Positions 16,397 through 26,200 of a stretch of 64,000 nt of DNA are shown one piece after another. How positions within the stretch are numbered: the stretch's first letter is position 1; each line of letters begins with the position of its first letter. The notes below the pieces were generated by a model. It did no database searches. It was given only the letters and a program-made list of their open reading frames with translations, and was not told where the DNA came from. The position numbers and the translations under genes were made by a program. This DNA comes from Pedobacter sp. KBW06 (GTDB lineage: Bacteria > Bacteroidota > Bacteroidia > Sphingobacteriales > Sphingobacteriaceae), in the NCBI RefSeq assembly GCF_003852525.1, contig NZ_QAJL01000001.1, positions 482,983-546,982 of the forward strand, read 5' to 3'.

Positions 16397-18310
16397 ATGG
16401 ACTATTATCAAATCTTTCTGAACTACTGGTGGATCTCCGCTACCCTGTTCACACTTTTGTTCTACAAATTCATCTTACGTGTTTTCCTGGGAATGGTCAT
16501 CGTCCCCGAAAACAAAGTCGGACTGGTCACGAAGAAATTTGTGCTTTTCGGCAGAGACAAAGCCCTGCCCGATGGCCGTATCATTGCCACTAAGGGCGAG
16601 GCCGGCTTTCAGGCAAAAGCCCTTGCCCCTGGTCTTTACTGGGGCATGTGGCCATGGCAATACTCCGTAAACATGCAGGGCTTCACCATTATCCCCGAAG
16701 GGAAAATAGGATTAATCCTTGCCAATGATGGTGCAGAAATACCTACAGGCGCCATCCTTGCCCGCAGAGTGGAATCAGATAATTTTCAGGACACGGAAAA
16801 ATTCCTGAACAACAACGGACAAAAAGGGCGTCAGACCTCTTACATCACTGCAGGAAGCTACCGCATCAACCTCTTTGCCTTTACGGTAACGATTGCCGAC
16901 ATGGTCAGCATCAACGAAAACATGGTCGGCATCGTGACGACACTGGACGGGCTTCCCATTGAGGGCGGACAAATTGCAGGAAAGCAAATTACCGGGCATA
17001 ATAATTTTCAGGACATCGATGTCTTTCTAAAGAACAATGGTAACCGTGGTTTGCAGCCCAGCATCATTTTAGCAGGGAGTTACAACATCAATCCCTGGGC
17101 CATACAGATCGAAGAAATACCGATGACCGATGTGCCGATAGGATTCGTAGGTGTAGTGATCAGTTATATCGGAGAAGATGGCAAGGACGTCAGCGGGGAA
17201 AGTTTTAAACATGGCAATATCGTGAGCAAAGGCCAGCGTGGCGTTTGGATGGAAGCTTATGGCCCGGGCAAATACCCCTTCAATAAATACATCATGAAGG
17301 TAGAGCTCGTACCGACCACCAACCTGGTGCTCAACTGGGCCAATGCCAGGAACGAGTCGCATCAGCTGGACAAAAACCTGAGTACCATTACCGTCCGTTC
17401 CAGGGATGGTTTCCCTTTCAACCTGGATGTTTCCCAGATCATCCATATTCCAGCCACCGAAGCGCCAAAAGTAATTGCCCGTTTCGGCAGCATGAGCAAC
17501 CTGGTAAGCCAGGTGCTGGAGCCCACCATCGGCAACTATTTCCGGAACTCTGCCCAGGACAGCGACGTGATCAGTTTCCTGATTACCCGTAAAGAAAGAC
17601 AGCAATCGGCAAAAGAGCACATTAAAGCCGTGTTAGATGATTACAATGTCAATGCTGTAGATACGCTGATCGGCGACATTCTTCCTCCTGAATCTTTAAT
17701 GAAAACCCTGACGGACCGTAAGATTGCCGAAGAAGAGCAAAAGACCTATCAGATCCAAAGAATGGCACAGGAACAACGCCAGGGTATGGAAAAAGAAACC
17801 GCCATCGCAGACATGCAGAAAGAAATTGTCAAAGCGCAACAAAACGTAGAGATTGCCCAGCGTACCGCTGATGCGACGGTAAAAAAAGCAGAAGGGGATG
17901 CCAATAGCTTAAAACTGCAGGTCGATGCAGAAGCAACCGCCACCAAAATGCGTGCTGGTGCCGAAGCGGAGGCCACCAAAGCCCGTGCCGGAGCGCAGGC
18001 AGAAGCAACCAGGCTGAACGCCAGTGCTGATGCGGAGAAAATCGCCAAAACAGGGCTGGCCGAAGCAGAGAAGATCATGGCCATCGGTAAGTCTACCGCA
18101 GATGCTTATGACCTGCAGGTAAAAGCCATGGGTGGCGATAACTTCACCAGGTTTAAAATCACCGAGGAGATTGGCAAAGGAAGGATTAAAATCATACCGG
18201 ATCTCATCGTAAGTGGTGGCAATGGCAGTGATGGAAGCCTGAGCGGCCTGATGGGCATGCAGCTTATGCAAATGATGCAACAGGAAAAAGGAAAAACCAA
18301 CGAAAAGTAA
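16397..18310 (+). CDS. Flotillin-like SPFH domain protein with N-terminal repeats
   Basis: A membrane-associated scaffold protein of 637 residues. One N-terminal membrane helix (about 12-35) is followed by a large beta-rich region, an SPFH/band 7 domain (about 300-440) and a long Ala/Glu/Lys coiled coil (about 450-570, with repeated AEAxATK units). The tail is rich in Gly and Met. The part before the SPFH core is made of four related units near residues 38-92, 97-165, 172-238 and 247-305. Each has a VGxV start and a GxYxxN-type end; the middle two share NFQDxxxFLxNNGxxG. Proteins of this type organise membrane domains. A carbonic anhydrase gene follows after 5 bp. Confidence 0.85.
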   Translation: MDYYQIFLNYWWISATLFTLLFYKFILRVFLGMVIVPENKVGLVTKKFVLFGRDKALPDGRIIATKGEAGFQAKALAPGLYWGMWPWQYSVNMQGFTIIPEGKIGLILANDGAEIPTGAILARRVESDNFQDTEKFLNNNGQKGRQTSYITAGSYRINLFAFTVTIADMVSINENMVGIVTTLDGLPIEGGQIAGKQITGHNNFQDIDVFLKNNGNRGLQPSIILAGSYNINPWAIQIEEIPMTDVPIGFVGVVISYIGEDGKDVSGESFKHGNIVSKGQRGVWMEAYGPGKYPFNKYIMKVELVPTTNLVLNWANARNESHQLDKNLSTITVRSRDGFPFNLDVSQIIHIPATEAPKVIARFGSMSNLVSQVLEPTIGNYFRNSAQDSDVISFLITRKERQQSAKEHIKAVLDDYNVNAVDTLIGDILPPESLMKTLTDRKIAEEEQKTYQIQRMAQEQRQGMEKETAIADMQKEIVKAQQNVEIAQRTADATVKKAEGDANSLKLQVDAEATATKMRAGAEAEATKARAGAQAEATRLNASADAEKIAKTGLAEAEKIMAIGKSTADAYDLQVKAMGGDNFTRFKITEEIGKGRIKIIPDLIVSGGNGSDGSLSGLMGMQLMQMMQQEKGKTNEK

Positions 18311-18315
18311 ATCTT

Positions 18316-18936
18316 ATGGACACCAAACTACAGCATCCTCCGGAAATGACCCCCGACCTGGCCCTTCATTTGCTCCAGGACGGGCATGAGCGATTCCAAA
18401 ACGGGCATACTGCCCGCCGCAGCCTCTTACAGAAAGTGCAGGAAACCAAAGACGAGCCCAGACCATTTGCAGCCATACTGAGCTGCATGGATTCCCGGGT
18501 TGCCGCAGAACTGATCTTCGACCAAAGTATAGGCGATATTTTTAATATCCGGATCGCTGGCAACGTCGTTTCCCAACATATTCTCGGTTCCCTGGAATAC
18601 GCGATCGCCACCGCTGGCGCCAAACTGATTGTTGTGATGGGACATACCAGTTGCGGCGCGGTGAAAGGTGCCTGCAACCATGTGATGATCGAAAACCTTT
18701 CAGGTTTGCTCAGAGAGGTAAAGATCAGCATTCCACAGGAGCTAACGGAAAATGACGACCGGACGGGAGAAAATGAATCTTTTGTCAACAAAGTCGCGGT
18801 ACTTAATGTGTACCGCTCTGTACAGCAGATATTGGAGCAGAGCAGTACGATCAGGCAACTGGCAGATTCCGGAGAAATAAAAGTTGTCCCGGCGATGTAT
18901 GATGTCTCCCTTGGTCAGGTCACCTTTTATCCCTAA
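18316..18936 (+). CDS. Beta-class carbonic anhydrase
   Basis: Zinc enzyme that interconverts CO2 and bicarbonate. The 206 residues carry all the expected ligands: Cys57 with Asp59-Arg61 in CMDSR, and His110 with Cys113 in HTSC. No signal peptide is seen, so it should be cytoplasmic. The start is 5 bp after the SPFH gene stop, which implies one transcript and perhaps a role at the membrane together with that protein; this link is inference. Confidence 0.92.
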   Translation: MDTKLQHPPEMTPDLALHLLQDGHERFQNGHTARRSLLQKVQETKDEPRPFAAILSCMDSRVAAELIFDQSIGDIFNIRIAGNVVSQHILGSLEYAIATAGAKLIVVMGHTSCGAVKGACNHVMIENLSGLLREVKISIPQELTENDDRTGENESFVNKVAVLNVYRSVQQILEQSSTIRQLADSGEIKVVPAMYDVSLGQVTFYP

Positions 18937-19071
18937 AATATTACACGTTTTTTCTGCTAAATTTTATTTTAGACAATAATCTCCTGTTTTTTAAAGAAAC
19001 TGTACTGATAATTATGGTAAATTGCGCCTACACACCAGGCCATTTTTTGAAACCTAAAACCATAACAAACC

Positions 19072-21249
19072 TTGAAACCATTATTTGCTTTGCTGGCAAT
19101 GATGATGCTTCATCTGCATCTTCATGCCCAAATTGACACGAACTTAAAAGAAATTGAGATCATTGCAGTTAAATCAACTGTTAAAAACAACTCCGACAAA
19201 CTGATTTACAATGTAGCGACCAGCATTACCGCTACCGGAACTGACGCTTTAAATGCACTTAGTAAGATTCCCGGAATAAAAATCGGCGATGCTGCGATTG
19301 GCATTGCCGGGAAAGGCAATGTCAGGGTAATGATCAATGACCAGATTGTACAGCTTTCCGGAATAGAGCTCACGCGATACTTAAAAACCATTCCCGCCGG
19401 ACAAATTTCCAGAATAGAGCTCATTAAAAATCCGGGCGCCAACTATGATGCCGAAGGAAATGCCGGACTGATCAATATCATTACGAAAAAAAGCAATCAG
19501 CAAGGCTATCAGGTAAATATTCAGACCAGCGGAAAAAAATGGCTGCACAATCCGGCCAAAGTCTATAATACCCGTGGTTACCAGGCCGGAAATCTGGCAG
19601 GAGACATCAGCTATAATTCCAGCAGGTTATCGGCCCGGGCAGGGATTAATTTCGACCGCTCTCACCTGCTGGAGGGCTTTCGAACAGAATTAAGCTATCC
19701 TCAGCAAGCATGGATGCAATCTGATACCGGCGATTATAAATACCGAAACCTAAGCTATGAGGCTGGTCTGGACTATAAGCTCAGCTCCAAAGCATCCATA
19801 GGTGTCAATTATATGGGCGGAAAGAACACTTATGAAGGTTTCGACCATGTCTACAATACCTTTACCAGTCCGGGCAGCAGCAAGCCGGATTCCAGCATCA
19901 GGACGCTGGCGAGCTATTATCCTGTCTCCCGTATCAATTCCATCAATCTCCACAGTGTGGTAAATTTTGATACCAGCGGCAGAAAGCTCTTATTGAACGC
20001 AGACTATTTTAACCATTACCGTACTGATGTTTCTAATTTCGACAGCAAAAGCTACAGGCCGGATGGCAGTGCCAACCCCGGCGGAAATACCAGGTTCTAT
20101 GACACCAATAAACAAAACATCAATATCTATACTTTTAAAGCAGATGCAATCCTGCCTACCTCTTTTGCCCAGTTTGCTTTTGGAGGAAAACTGAGTTTTA
20201 TTGACAATTACAGCAATGCCTTTTATTATAATAAAAATCCGCAGAATGAACTCGTTTTTAATCCGGGCCTGAGCAGTGAATTTGATTACAATGAAAATAC
20301 GCAGTCGCTCTATGCCAGCATGAACATAGACCGCAATGAATGGAAATATAAAGTGGGTCTCCGCACCGAACTGACGCAAACAAAAGGCTATTCTCCAATC
20401 CTTAAACAGAACACCAGCAATAATTATTTTAAGTTCTTCCCTTCCTTATCCGTCAATTACCAGCCAAATATCGATCATAACCTGGCCTTTAATTTCGGAA
20501 GACGCATCAACCGTCCTACTTTCTGGAACCTGAACCCTTATAAATCATTGTATACCGCCTATAGCTACGGACAAGGGAACCCCTATCTGCAGCCGGAGTA
20601 CAACAGCAATTTCGAAGTATCACACAGCTATAAGAACATCCTCAGCTCCTCTTTATTTTTTAACATGACGGACAATGGATTCAGCAATGTCATCCTGGCT
20701 GATGCAGGTACCAATATTGTTTATACCACGCCTTTGAATTTCATCAAAACCTATCGCTATGGAATTTCGGAAAACCTGTCAATTCCACTGACCTCATGGC
20801 TGGACAACAACAACCAGGTGACGCTTTCTTATACCCATGCGAAATCGAAAATGGCCAATATTAAAGATGTGAAAGGTTTTGGCTTATACCTGGCCAGCAA
20901 CAATAACATTTACCTGAATGAGCAAAAAACATTGGCCGCTGCTGTCAACTTCTGGTATCAGTTCCCGGAGGTAGACCACATCAGCAGAACAGATCGTTAT
21001 TACAAGCTTGATCTGGGGATGAAAGCATCTGCTTTTAAAAAGAAGGTCGACCTTGCACTAACGGTTAATGACGTGTTTTTAAGCAGTGCACCTGCGATTA
21101 CCACCACAGTGAACAGCATTAAACAGAAGTTTACTAATTTTCAGCTCAACCGTTTTGCCTTATTGAGCATCAGTTATCGTTTTGGAAACAGCAGTGCTAA
21201 ATCGGGAGATAAAACGACCGGTAATGCGGAGGAACGCGGCCGGTTGTAA
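19072..21249 (+). CDS. TonB-receptor-like outer membrane beta-barrel protein
   Basis: A 725-residue outer membrane protein. The start is a TTG at 19072, chosen because it gives a full signal peptide ending in HLHAQ; the first ATG (19099) would lose most of it. Residues about 25-150 form a plug-like domain (VRVMINDQIVQLSG, IELIKNPGANYDAEGNAGLINI), followed by a beta-barrel of the OMP_b-brl family. There is no N-terminal carboxypeptidase-like domain, which most relatives have. Substrate unknown. The gene stands alone and ends at a strong terminator. Confidence 0.85.
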   Translation: MKPLFALLAMMMLHLHLHAQIDTNLKEIEIIAVKSTVKNNSDKLIYNVATSITATGTDALNALSKIPGIKIGDAAIGIAGKGNVRVMINDQIVQLSGIELTRYLKTIPAGQISRIELIKNPGANYDAEGNAGLINIITKKSNQQGYQVNIQTSGKKWLHNPAKVYNTRGYQAGNLAGDISYNSSRLSARAGINFDRSHLLEGFRTELSYPQQAWMQSDTGDYKYRNLSYEAGLDYKLSSKASIGVNYMGGKNTYEGFDHVYNTFTSPGSSKPDSSIRTLASYYPVSRINSINLHSVVNFDTSGRKLLLNADYFNHYRTDVSNFDSKSYRPDGSANPGGNTRFYDTNKQNINIYTFKADAILPTSFAQFAFGGKLSFIDNYSNAFYYNKNPQNELVFNPGLSSEFDYNENTQSLYASMNIDRNEWKYKVGLRTELTQTKGYSPILKQNTSNNYFKFFPSLSVNYQPNIDHNLAFNFGRRINRPTFWNLNPYKSLYTAYSYGQGNPYLQPEYNSNFEVSHSYKNILSSSLFFNMTDNGFSNVILADAGTNIVYTTPLNFIKTYRYGISENLSIPLTSWLDNNNQVTLSYTHAKSKMANIKDVKGFGLYLASNNNIYLNEQKTLAAAVNFWYQFPEVDHISRTDRYYKLDLGMKASAFKKKVDLALTVNDVFLSSAPAITTTVNSIKQKFTNFQLNRFALLSISYRFGNSSAKSGDKTTGNAEERGRL

Positions 21250-21263
21250 TCGGTATTAAATAG

Positions 21264-21302
21264 AAAAAGCCCTCTCCTGATGATGGAAGAGGGCTTTTTT
21301 TT
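21264..21302. terminator. Bidirectional terminator between convergent genes
   Basis: The stem AAAAGCCCTCT/AGAGGGCTTTT has a 12-nt loop and T8 after it. It separates the plus-strand barrel gene from the minus-strand secreted protein gene, whose stop touches the T run. Confidence 0.85.
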
Positions 21303-21675
21303 AGTTTTCTTTTCTCCTTACGCCAGTCAGGTTAAACTGGCTGTTGATTTGCCCGGTCAGGTTGTCGGCATCTTTTTTCAGGAGGTTCATATCCACTTCA
21401 CCGCTGCTGTGGTCAAATTTCACAGTCACCACCGAATCTTTCAGGGAAACCTCCGTAAAAGGCATGTCTTTTTGCTCGGCTTTATCGGTAATGCTGCCGC
21501 TGAGTTTTCCATCTTTCAGTTCAAACTTCAGCAGTGCTTCTTTATCTCCCTCCGGCAGGCCCTTGATGAGGATATCCCACTTACCAACAAAGTAAGTTTC
21601 ATTTTTCTGGGCCTGAACTTCATGGGCAAAAAATAATAGTAAAACAAAAGAGAAAACGAAACTTACTTTTTTCAT
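21301..21675 (-). CDS. Small secreted beta-rich protein, unknown function
   Basis: A 124-residue protein with a clear signal peptide (1-22, ending VQAQ). The mature part has a lipocalin-like GKWDI opening and alternating strands (LKFELKDGKLSGSI, DNLTGQINSQFNLTGV), suggesting a small beta-barrel. I cannot name a family. An 11-bp perfect inverted repeat 21 bp upstream of the start may be an operator. Confidence 0.7.
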   Translation of the reverse strand: MKKVSFVFSFVLLLFFAHEVQAQKNETYFVGKWDILIKGLPEGDKEALLKFELKDGKLSGSITDKAEQKDMPFTEVSLKDSVVTVKFDHSSGEVDMNLLKKDADNLTGQINSQFNLTGVRRKEN

Positions 21676-21695
21676 AACGGGTAGATTATAGGGTT

Positions 21696-21734
21696 TATAT
21701 TTACCTAAATATAAAAAATATTCAGGTAAATATA
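21696..21734. promoter_or_regulatory. 11-bp perfect inverted repeat upstream of the small secreted protein gene
   Basis: TATATTTACCT (21696-21706) and AGGTAAATATA (21724-21734) are exact inverse copies with 17 nt between. The first arm on the plus strand has the shape of a degenerate TAnnTTTG box. It could be an operator or a hairpin in the leader. No known factor is implied. Confidence 0.4.
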
Positions 21735-21769
21735 ATTCAGTTCATCATCATTAAATTGTTAATTGTCTG

Positions 21770-23287
21770 TTAGTTGACATCCCAGAAGATCCGGCTTGTA
21801 AACTGATCTATAATTCCCTGAGCCCTGATATTGTCTGGATTTGAGCTCAACTCTGAGGTTGGGTATAACAACCTTACCGGCAGTTTATCGGGTCTGGTCG
21901 AATTTGATTCCAGGGAAGCCGGCAGATTTTTAGGAAATCCGGTCCTTCTGTATTCGTTCCATCCTTCGATGTTGTTCACCGCATTCAGTGCCAGGTATTT
22001 CTGATAAATGATCGTTTCCTGTTTATTCGGAGAAGCGGCAAAATCAATCAGCGGGTTTCCGGGATTCGACGCTAAATAGGTATTCGCATCTATCACTGCC
22101 TGCGCAGCTGTTAATGTTGCCGAGCCTTTGTACAAATATTGATAAGATTTCTGAACACCATCCGTATATTCGGCCTGTCCGTTCCCTCCTGAGATCAGGT
22201 TTCTGGCTTTTGCTTCTGCCTGAAGGAAAGAACTTTCTGCAGCAAGCATCAGCACCGCAGGCATGTCAAAGGACTTAAATATCCCTCCGGCAAAGGCCGA
22301 TAGTTTGGTATGTGCCAGGGGTGCATTTTCGCCGAGTACAACGCCAACGTAAGCGCCACCAACCTTGGTATACAACCTTGTCACACGGTTGTCCTTCACC
22401 GCATTTACGTATTGGCTGATGATAAAGGTTGTTCCCCTCACATATTTGGAGTTGTTGGTTGCCACATCTGTAGCAGAAAGGTTATAGCTTTCCCAGAATG
22501 GGTTTAGCTTTCCGGAGCTTTTCAAATATCCCGGATTGCTCGTGACATCCTCAGTAATATAGGCAGCCGCAGTGGTAGGAAGCTTGGCAAATTCAGCAGC
22601 CAGTGCCCCCTGCAAAGCAGGCACCTGTGATTGTCTGAGCAAAACGCGTAACCTCAATGTATTGGCCAGTTGTTTCCATTTGCTCATGGCTCCTTTAAAT
22701 ACGATGTCATCTGCCGGCTTCACGGGAGGCGTGTTGGCAGTTCCCCCGTCGATCAGGGCAACCGCAGCGGTCAGCTGTACATTCAGGTCTGTATAGATGG
22801 CTTCTGCCTTATCATATTCCGGCTTTAGGTTTTCGCTTCCCTGCAGCGCCTTTGAATAAGGCAGGTTCCCATATTGATCCACCAGTTGCTGGAACCAGAA
22901 AGCTTTCATGATCTTTGCGATGGCAGCATGGTAAACCAAACCCTTTTCTGTTCCTTTCTTTTCGATATAATAGAAATCTTCCAGGTTCCGGTAGGTATCG
23001 TTCCACAATGCCTGGTAGGAATTGGAGGTATAGGAATAGGTTCTTTCTGCATCAAAACCGTTTACAGTTCCTGTTTTCCCGAAATAGCCGCCAGTCCAGC
23101 CACCAAAAGCATTATAATCGCGGGAATAGATCAAAGCCGCAGTATTTAATGCGCCGGGTAAAATGGATTCAGGCGTAGCCGCGAGAATGTTATTTGGGTT
23201 CGTATTGATGTCAAGATAGTTCTTCTCACAACCTGTAAACAACAGCATTGTTGTCAGCATTGCGATGATGTGATATGATGTTTTCAT
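21770..23287 (-). CDS. SusD/RagB-family outer membrane lipoprotein
   Basis: A 505-residue surface lipoprotein, partner of the SusC gene 10 bp upstream. The lipobox is LFTGC with Cys20. The family features are the YLDINTNPNN segment after the lipid anchor, helical repeat regions, and the late segment NNIEGWNEYRRTGFP, typical of SusD-like group 2 proteins. It should act as the lid that captures ligand for SusC. No glycoside hydrolase, peptidase or sulfatase gene is nearby, so the nutrient cannot be predicted. Confidence 0.92.
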   Translation of the reverse strand: MKTSYHIIAMLTTMLLFTGCEKNYLDINTNPNNILAATPESILPGALNTAALIYSRDYNAFGGWTGGYFGKTGTVNGFDAERTYSYTSNSYQALWNDTYRNLEDFYYIEKKGTEKGLVYHAAIAKIMKAFWFQQLVDQYGNLPYSKALQGSENLKPEYDKAEAIYTDLNVQLTAAVALIDGGTANTPPVKPADDIVFKGAMSKWKQLANTLRLRVLLRQSQVPALQGALAAEFAKLPTTAAAYITEDVTSNPGYLKSSGKLNPFWESYNLSATDVATNNSKYVRGTTFIISQYVNAVKDNRVTRLYTKVGGAYVGVVLGENAPLAHTKLSAFAGGIFKSFDMPAVLMLAAESSFLQAEAKARNLISGGNGQAEYTDGVQKSYQYLYKGSATLTAAQAVIDANTYLASNPGNPLIDFAASPNKQETIIYQKYLALNAVNNIEGWNEYRRTGFPKNLPASLESNSTRPDKLPVRLLYPTSELSSNPDNIRAQGIIDQFTSRIFWDVN

Positions 23288-23297
23288 GAGTTAAATG

Positions 23298-26200
23298 CTA
23301 AAAAGTGAATGAGATGTTTCCTCCGTAAAATCTGGTTGGCGGCGTTTGCGCATTGGTATTGATCCCTACCCCGTTTCCGGACGTAAAACTGTATTCCGGA
23401 TCGGTATAGATGTTTTCCTTAGGCAGGACCGTCAGCAGGTTCCTGGCCATCACACCGATGGTTGCTGATTTGATGATCCTCGTTTTCGACATCCATTTGG
23501 CAGGAAGCTGATAAGATAAGGTCACCTCTCTGATTTTAAAATACCTTCCTGAGGTCACATAGTTCTCTCCGATCCCGCGGTTGGCTGCTGAATTGGCCCA
23601 GAATTCTGCTCCCCCAGGTGTTTTAACGCTGGTATTTGGCACATAATTTCCATTGGCATCTTTAACCGATGAATTCGGCATAATGAAGGGCTCACGGTTA
23701 TAGGTGGTACTTCTGGTACCACTTCCGGTAAAGTCAAGGTCTGCCCCGATGGAGTTGTAAATGTTATAACCGGTCCGGAATTCCAGCACCGCGGCTAAGC
23801 TCAGGCCTGCATAACGTAAAGTCGTATTCATTCCGAAAAGGTGTTTGGGGTTTGTATTTCCAAATTCCTTCAGTTCAGGATCCTTTGAAGGCATTCCTGC
23901 CGAATTCAGGATGATCCGGTTCTCTGCATCTCTTAAATAGGCTGTTCCTTTAAGAATTGGAAAGGGCTTACCTACGACTGCATAAACCTGGGTATTTCCA
24001 CCCGTGGTCAGGGCGATCTCCGGCAAACCATCATTTAGAGAAATCACCTTATTGTCTCTGTAGTTGTAGTTAAAGGCGATGTCCCAGCGCACTTTCCCAG
24101 CTCTGAACGGAGCCAGCTTTAAATCAAACTCAAATCCGTTGTTAGACAATTCTCCTGCATTCAGCAGGTATCTTGAAAAGCCGGAAGCAAAGGAAATGGC
24201 ACCGGTGAGGGTCTGATCTACGGATTTCTGCTTGTAATAACTCGCTTCAACGATGATGGCATTCTGTAAAAATCCAAGCTCAATACCCAGCTCTAAGGAA
24301 GTGGTAAACTCAGGGGTAAGGTCTGTATTCACCAGGGTATTTCCAATGGTCAGTGCCGTTAATGATCCGTAAGGAAAACCACTTGCCGTACCGAAAGTCG
24401 GATCTAAGCGGTAGGCCCCAAAATCACTGGCATTTCCCAGGTTGACTTGTCCTACTTTAGAATAACCGGCTCTTAATTTCGCGAAGTTCAATATTTTATT
24501 GCCTTTAAGGGCAGCAAATGCTGTGGTAGGGATGAAAGAGATATCGGCGCTTGGATAGAAAAAGGAACGGTTCTTTTTACTTAGAATAGAAACCCAGTCA
24601 TTTCTACCCGTTGCATGCAGAAACACATAGTCTTTATAACCTACTGTTAAATCTCCAAATACGGAATAAGAACGTTTTCTATAATTGAGCTCAGACCCCG
24701 ACAACTCTCCCAGCCTGTTTGACACATTGAACACACCCGGAACATTTAATGCATTTGCGGTAACGGACTGTTCTTTGGAAGTTCCCTGATTGATGTTATT
24801 TCCCAGGATTAATTTGGTGGTAAAATCGGAGAAATCCTTTTTAATATTGATAAACAAATCGGAATTCACGCGGGTAGAAAAAGAACTTTCATCGTTTACA
24901 TTCCCTGCGATATCGGCCTTGCTTCCTTCATCATTTGCCAAAGTATAAGGGCTGTAATTGAATTTTTCCTCCCAATCTTTTGAGGATGCATTGGAGGTAT
25001 TGATCCCCAGGCGGTAGTCAAAACTCAACCAGGACAGCGCTTTCAGGTTGAGGTCGATATTGCTGTTCAGGTAATCATTTCTGCCCAGCGTCCGGTTGTT
25101 GTCAATCTGGTAATAAGGATTGCGGTAAAAACCGTTTGCATATCCGTTAGGGTTTGCAAATTTATTGTTTCTCCAATCTTTATAATCGGTAATCGGGATA
25201 AAACTTGGGGTATTGAAGACGTTCCAGTACACTGCAGCAAGTCCTCTGTCGGTTCTGTTTTGCGTATAGCTGACATTGAAACCTGCCGTAAGTTTGCCCA
25301 TATTTTTTGAGGTATTCAAACGAAAGGTATTTCTGTTGTACCGGTCTTTCGGAGTGATTCCGGCAATTTTCAGGTTCAGGGCAGAGAAATAAATATTCTC
25401 TTTTTCATTTCCGGAGGATAGGGAAATGTTGTTCTGAATGTTGTGCCCGAGTTCAAAGAATTTCTTTTTCTCCCCTACCCGGTTCTCATAGGTAATTTGC
25501 TGGATCGATCCGTCTTCCAGTTTTTGCCCTACATTGACTAATTTTCCATCATATGGCGGCCCATATTGCTGATTTTCTATAGGGTCATAGACACCTGGCG
25601 TACCATTTGTTGAGCCGCTGCCAAACCTTCCCTGAAATTCAGGAAGAAAAGAAAGCTGTTCAAACTGTGTGCTGTTGCCCACAGTCACCCTCAACCCGCC
25701 GGCAGTTCCTTTTTTTGTGGTGATGATCAGTGCCCCGTTGGAAGCCGAAGAGCCATATAAAGCAGAGGCATTTGCCCCTTTCAGTACCGATACATTGTCC
25801 ACATCATCGGCGTTTAGAGAAGACAATACTGCCGAAGGAACAGGAACACCATCCAATACGATCAGGGCTTCATTGTTTCCGAGGATAGACCTGTTTCCAC
25901 GAAGGATTACTTTTACTCCGGGGTTAACACCATTGTTAATGGTGGTGATCTGAAGCCCTGAAACTTTACCGGCAAGTCCGGAAACGACGTTTGTTACTTT
26001 TGCCTGGTTAATTTTATCACCTTTAACGGTTTCATTTGCATAGCCCAGCTCCCTTGCTTTCCGGGTAATCCCTCCGGCGGTAACCACTACTTCCGACAGC
26101 TCCCGTTCATCTTCTTCCATATTTAAAGTATAAGAATTTGAGTTTCCGATCGGAACCTCCAGATTGCGGTATCCCAGGGAGCGTACCAGCAGTACCGTTG

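Noticed and set aside
17069..18300. Long minus-strand frames opposite the SPFH gene
   Set aside because: They mirror the Ala/Glu-rich coding strand; the plus-strand gene has clear domains.
19021..19098. ATG at 19099 as the start of the barrel protein
   Set aside because: It would cut off most of the signal peptide; the TTG at 19072 gives a complete one.
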